Shown piece by piece: positions 21,981 to 24,740 of a stretch of 24,740 nt of DNA. Where the stretch lies: positions 1-24,740 of the forward strand of contig BTUC01000046.1 in NCBI GenBank assembly GCA_045863575.1, in the 5' to 3' direction. Positions within the stretch are counted from its first letter, which is position 1; each line of letters begins with the position of its first letter. The stretch is from JAAXZI01 sp045863575 (GTDB lineage Bacteria > Planctomycetota > Phycisphaerae > UBA1845 > PWPN01). Below the pieces are notes generated by a model, which worked only from the letters and a program-made list of their open reading frames with translations, was not told the origin of the DNA and did no database searches. The position numbers and the translations under genes are program-made.

Positions 21981-22030
21981 GTCTCCATGTCCGCTCTCCC
22001 GGTCGCTCCATCCCTTCGTCTCCCTGTCCT
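21981..22030. repeat. Degenerate octamer array in the fliP-fliQ gap
   Basis: Units of 8 bp: gtctccat, gtccgctc, tcccggtc, gctccatc, ccttcgtc, tccctgtc. The match between units is weaker than elsewhere, but C/T-rich period-8 structure runs without interruption from the fliQ start region almost to the fliP stop. On the mRNA-sense strand it is purine-rich (GACAGGGA, GACGAAGG) and includes the GGAG that would serve fliQ. Confidence 0.55.
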
Positions 22031-22053
22031 GGCCACCAGGCCATCGCCCTGCC

Positions 22054-22884
22054 TCAGGCAAACCCGCCCAGGAGCGACGCCACCACCAGATGCCACCCAT
22101 CGGCTAGCACGAACAGCAGCAGCTTGAACGGCAGCGAAATCATCACCGGCGGCAGCATCAACATGCCCATGGAGATCAACACGGTGGCGATAACCATGTC
22201 GATCACCAGAAACGGCAGGTAAATCCGGAATCCAATGATGAAGGCGGTCTTCAGCTCGCTCAGAATGAAAGCGGGAATCAGCACGCGCGTCGGCACCTGA
22301 TCGCGGGTGATCTGCTCCTCCATGGGGATGACCCGCTTCTGTGAGTATTCCAGGAACAGGAAGATGTCCTCCTCGTTCCGCACCCGCTCGATCTGGCTGA
22401 ACATGAACTCGCGCATGTGCCGGTTGGCGATATCCAGTGCCTCGCGCTGGGTCATGCCCGGAGCATTGTCCAGCCACGGCCGGACCGCCTCCGTGTAGAT
22501 GCGCTCGTAGGTGGGGGCCATGACCAGGAAGGTGAGAAACATCGCCAGGCCGACCACCACCTGGCTGGGCGGCAGTTGCTGCGTGCCCAAGGCCTGCCGC
22601 AGCAGGCCGAGTACCACCAGGATGCGCGTGAAGCTCGTGGTCATCATGAGGATGGCCGGCGCGATGGTCAGCACCGTCATGATGATGAAGATCTTGAGCG
22701 TTGCGCTGACGTCTTCGCGTGTCGTGGCCGTCGGCACCACGTTGTTCAGGCTGGGGATGCCCAGCGAGTTGTCGAGGAGGGGGCCAGGCAAAGCGGGGGC
22801 GGGCTCCTGCGCGCGAACACTGACCGTCAGCGCCAACAGCAGCGCTGCGGCCAGCAGACCGCGAGAGCCTCCCTGCTCCAACAT
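22054..22884 (-). CDS. fliP: Flagellar export gate protein FliP
   Basis: FliP is the main subunit of the FliPQR export-gate channel. The frame extends to a TTG at 22911, but ATG 22884 (276 aa) has GGAG about 8 nt upstream and gives a proper signal peptide (RGLLAAALLLALTVSVRAQ), as FliP typically has. Landmarks: LKIFIIMTVLTIAPAILMMT, then TSFTRILVVLGLLRQALGTQ, PPSQVVVGLAMFLTFLVMAP, and the C-terminal LIPAFILSELKTAFIIGFRI and PPVMISLPFKLLLFVLADGW. It is somewhat longer than the usual 245 aa because of a linker (EPAPALPGPLLDNSLGIPSL) after the signal peptide. It lies between fliO and fliQ. Confidence 0.96.
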   Translation of the reverse strand: MLEQGGSRGLLAAALLLALTVSVRAQEPAPALPGPLLDNSLGIPSLNNVVPTATTREDVSATLKIFIIMTVLTIAPAILMMTTSFTRILVVLGLLRQALGTQQLPPSQVVVGLAMFLTFLVMAPTYERIYTEAVRPWLDNAPGMTQREALDIANRHMREFMFSQIERVRNEEDIFLFLEYSQKRVIPMEEQITRDQVPTRVLIPAFILSELKTAFIIGFRIYLPFLVIDMVIATVLISMGMLMLPPVMISLPFKLLLFVLADGWHLVVASLLGGFA

Positions 22885-22951
22885 GACGCGAGCTCCGCCG
22901 CGTAATTCCAAGCGCCTGTCTTCAGCAGGCCCGGAAACGGGTCAATCACTG

Positions 22952-23070
22952 CGTGTGCCACTGCTGTGCTTGCCACGCCGAAGCGTGTTCGCGGAGGCGG
23001 GTCAGCAGTGTTTGGATGCCACGGGCAGCTCGTCCTGCGCCCTACACTGCTCACAGAGCAGTGGCACACA
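22952..23070. repeat. 119-bp nested palindromic element in the fliO-fliP gap
   Basis: Outer arms tgtgccactgctgtg (22954-22968) and cacagagcagtggcacaca (23052-23070) pair with one 2-nt bulge. Inner arms gtcagcagtgtttgg (23001-23015) and cctacactgctcac (23041-23054) also pair. There are two small hairpins between them: cacgc-cgaa-gcgtg (22974-22987) and gggcag...ctgcgccc. The TGTGCCACTG...CAGTGGCACA ends are the kind of outer palindrome I associate with dispersed planctomycete intergenic repeats. There is no coding potential, and it occupies most of the 202-bp gap. Confidence 0.75.
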
Positions 23071-23086
23071 TCTGACGGGTTACGCC

Positions 23087-23824
23087 TTAAGCCACGTCCC
23101 GTTTGCCGGTCAGCCGGCGGACCTTCTCCAGAAGGCCGCGCACGGGGCCGGCGCCGCTCACCGAAAGATCATCGTATCCCGGCTCATAGGCCTCCGCCTC
23201 GCTGTTCAGCGATCCGGCGAAGGCTTCCGAGCCCGAGCCTGGTCGCAGGCTGGCTGCTCGACCGACGAGCAGCGCCACCTCCTCCGGGTCCTCCACGATA
23301 CTCAACGTGCTGATCTGCTCCGGCGTCACGCCCAGCAGGACGAGCCGCCGGCCCATTTTGACCAGCAGTAGACTCTGGCGACCGCTCACTGGCAGGCGTG
23401 CCACCGTATCCAGAACACCGGCCCCGGTGACCAGCCGTCTGGCCGGCAGAAAGCGGCGCAGCACCCAGGCCGCCAGGCCGATGATGGCGAGCACGACCAT
23501 CAGCGGCACGAAGTCGCCCAGCCGGCTCCAGGCCGCGTCGGTTTTCGTCCTGGTGACCACCCGGCCATCCGCGGGGCCGACCGGCGACCTGTCGGAAACC
23601 ACAGCGGCCGCCGGATCAGCCTGCGGCCGGCGAATCGTTATCTCGCTTTCCAGACGCCCCGATCCGGTGCCACCCGGTGCCTCCGATGCGACTGCCTCCG
23701 GATTGAGGATCTCCGGCCGGGGCAAGGAAACTTCTTCGTGCTGAACACCCACCTGCCCGGACGCCAAGGCATTGGCTCCCAGGAGCGTCAAAACCCAGAT
23801 CACCGCTTGTGCTTCGCGGAGCAT
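23087..23824 (-). CDS. fliO: Flagellar biosynthesis protein FliO
   Basis: FliO is a bitopic membrane protein that helps assemble the FliP ring. The 245-aa product has an N-terminal signal-like segment (AVIWVLTLLGANALASG) and a long, probably periplasmic Pro/Glu/Ala-rich region to about residue 100. One TM helix follows (FVPLMVVLAIIGLAAWVL), then the cytoplasmic FliO core: LDTVARLPVSGRQSLLLVKM, GRRLVLLGVTPEQISTLSIV. Its ATG directly follows the fliN stop (TAAATG, zero spacing), indicating coupled translation. It is longer than the usual FliO of about 100-150 aa because of the periplasmic and C-terminal extensions. Identity rests on the TM plus core pattern and the position between fliN and fliP. 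Confidence 0.88.
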   Translation of the reverse strand: MLREAQAVIWVLTLLGANALASGQVGVQHEEVSLPRPEILNPEAVASEAPGGTGSGRLESEITIRRPQADPAAAVVSDRSPVGPADGRVVTRTKTDAAWSRLGDFVPLMVVLAIIGLAAWVLRRFLPARRLVTGAGVLDTVARLPVSGRQSLLLVKMGRRLVLLGVTPEQISTLSIVEDPEEVALLVGRAASLRPGSGSEAFAGSLNSEAEAYEPGYDDLSVSGAGPVRGLLEKVRRLTGKRDVA

Positions 23825-24382
23825 TTATCTCTCTTCCTCCGCGTCTTCCTTGACAATGTCGTTGATGCGCACGCAGAAACTGTCGTTGAGGACAAGGACC
23901 TCGCCGCGCGCGATGAGCCGGTCGTTGACAAAGACATCCACCGGATCGCCGGCCAGCTTGTCCAGCTCGACTACCGAGCCCTCCCCCAGCCGCAGCACTT
24001 CGTCGATCAGCATGCTGCTGCGCCCCAGCTCGATTTTGACGTTCAGCTCGACGTCGCGCAGCAGGTCGATGCCCTGTACGGGCGCCGCCACTGAACCCAT
24101 CGCATCCAGCTCGGGTATCGCAAACGTGGAAGCGGGAGCAGAGCCGGGAGCCACTGCGGATTCGGTCTCGATCGCCGCAGCCATGGCAGCGGCAATCTCA
24201 TCGAAAGGACGCCCGGCGGAATCCAGCCGGACAGCTTCCGGGGCCGGCTGTTCGGTGACCACTGCATCCGCAGATGGCCCGGCGGTTTCGGTGTCCAGCA
24301 CCCCCGCCTCGCGCAGTGCCGCCTCGATCGGATCTTCTTCGAAGGCCGCGTTCTGAGGGTTGTCTGCCATACGCGAATCCAT
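23825..24382 (-). CDS. fliN: Flagellar motor switch protein FliN
   Basis: FliN forms the lower C-ring of the rotor and takes part in switching and in docking export substrates. The SpoA domain lies at about residues 105-180: LLRDVELNVKIELGRSSMLI, then LRLGEGSVVELDKLAGDPVD and NDRLIARGEVLVLNDSFCVR. The N-terminal 100 or so residues are acidic and Ala/Pro-rich, longer than in minimal FliN proteins, and probably disordered. ATG 24382 has GGAG about 8 nt upstream; the internal ATG at 24370 does not. It directly abuts fliO and follows the fliL-like gene by 40 bp. No fliM lies between them, which is the more usual arrangement. Confidence 0.94.
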   Translation of the reverse strand: MDSRMADNPQNAAFEEDPIEAALREAGVLDTETAGPSADAVVTEQPAPEAVRLDSAGRPFDEIAAAMAAAIETESAVAPGSAPASTFAIPELDAMGSVAAPVQGIDLLRDVELNVKIELGRSSMLIDEVLRLGEGSVVELDKLAGDPVDVFVNDRLIARGEVLVLNDSFCVRINDIVKEDAEEER

Positions 24383-24422
24383 CCGCTCAACTCCGCGCTC
24401 ACATCCTGCGGCGCGGGGCTCG

Positions 24423-24740
24423 TCACTCCACGTGCGAGAGGATCGAGGGTATCAGGACCTGGAGAATGATCTGCTCGTCGCCCACCAACTCCGCCAGCTC
24501 CGTCTGAAACTGCTTGCGCAAGGTTCGCAGATCCGGCTCGGTGAAACGCTCAGGATCGGCCGCTCGCACCACCTGGGAAAGCCGGTCGAGGATCGTGTTC
24601 CGCCGCCGTTGGAGGGTTTCCTCGATCTTGGCCTTGTTGTCTTCGGTGACGCAGACGAATACCTCCATGTCGTAGATCACCTGCCGCTGCGACCGCTCGT
24701 TCTGGGCCCGCAGGCGAACGACTTCCATCTCGATCTGGAT
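24423..24740 (-). CDS. fliL: FliL-like flagellar basal-body protein (5' part beyond window)
   Basis: The frame is open to the right edge (IQIE precedes the first ATG at 24728), so the N-terminus and any membrane segment are outside the window. The visible 105 residues fit the C-terminal, stomatin-like FliL domain: YDMEVFVCVTEDNKAKIEE, an Arg-rich helix LQRRRNTILDRLSQVVRAAD, and TEPDLRTLRKQFQTELAELV followed by the terminal beta segment IILQVLIPSILSHVE. FliL surrounds the MotA/MotB stator and supports torque. Sequence match is moderate; position just ahead of fliN supports the call. It could be a different FliL-fold protein. Confidence 0.6.
   Translation of the reverse strand: MQIEMEVVRLRAQNERSQRQVIYDMEVFVCVTEDNKAKIEETLQRRRNTILDRLSQVVRAADPERFTEPDLRTLRKQFQTELAELVGDEQIILQVLIPSILSHVE

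Noticed and set aside
21975..22100. N-terminal extension of FliQ to 128 aa
   Set aside because: Extension is Trp/Gly/Arg-rich, overlaps fliP, and FliQ proteins are about 89 aa; ATG 21974 fits.
22885..22911. TTG start for FliP at 22911
   Set aside because: ATG 22884 has a GGAG site and gives a normal signal peptide; the extension adds charged residues before it.
1..24740. tRNA, rRNA or integrase-type mobile elements
   Set aside because: No cloverleaf-like or rRNA-like sequence and no transposase or integrase motifs were seen on either strand.

Overview
The window is high-GC bacterial DNA, most consistent with a planctomycete (possibly Phycisphaerae-like). Three things point that way: large secreted proteins with beta-helix, thrombospondin-3-like and Asp-rich dockerin-like repeats; a UVR-motif protein of a type familiar from planctomycetes; and many short palindromic elements between genes. 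The assignment is inference, because no rRNA or other phylogenetic marker is present.

Layout. 1-2722 (+): the 3' part of mreB, then mreC, then a UVR-motif/TPR-like protein overlapping mreC by 4 nt; this is a cell-shape operon without mreD at the expected place. 2723-2896: convergent gap holding a 70-bp palindromic element and a short direct repeat. 2897-4156 (-): glyA, with a 19-bp perfect odd-centred palindrome in its likely promoter. 4463-13344 (+): three large, apparently exported proteins, namely a putative HExxH metallopeptidase with two kinds of dockerin-like module, a TIM-barrel glycosidase-like protein, and a double beta-helix protein with a Ca-binding-repeat C-terminus. 13345-13711: non-coding, with an 18-unit octamer array. 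13712-24740 (-): a flagellar export/regulation cluster read right to left as fliL-like (partial), fliN, fliO, fliP, fliQ, fliR, flhB, flhA, flhF, flhG, a 91-aa two-TM protein, and fliA (sigma-28).

How the genes fit together. FliO/P/Q/R with FlhA/FlhB form the flagellar type III export gate; FliN is a switch/C-ring protein and FliL a stator-associated protein. FlhF (SRP-type GTPase) and FlhG (MinD-type ATPase with the DQAxxLR FlhF-activating motif) set flagellar position and number, and FliA drives late flagellar genes. A sigma-28-like promoter (TAAA-N16-GCCGTTAC) precedes the 91-aa gene and fliA, which suggests FliA autoregulation.

Most unusual signal. Nearly every gap above about 70 bp in the flagellar cluster is filled by a repeat: degenerate 7- or 8-bp tandem arrays with a different unit at each site (13514-13660, 14515-14563, 19502-19533, 20657-20718, 21546-21653, 21981-22030), or palindromic elements (15951-15969, 22952-23070). 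Another array lies upstream of the beta-helix gene (9629-9676). In nearly all arrays the purine-rich strand is the mRNA-sense strand of the adjacent gene. They resemble the short tandemly repeated heptamers (STRR) of filamentous cyanobacteria. A second candidate for new regulation is a pair of mutually exclusive hairpins in the 5' UTR of the beta-helix gene, one of which would mask its ribosome binding site.
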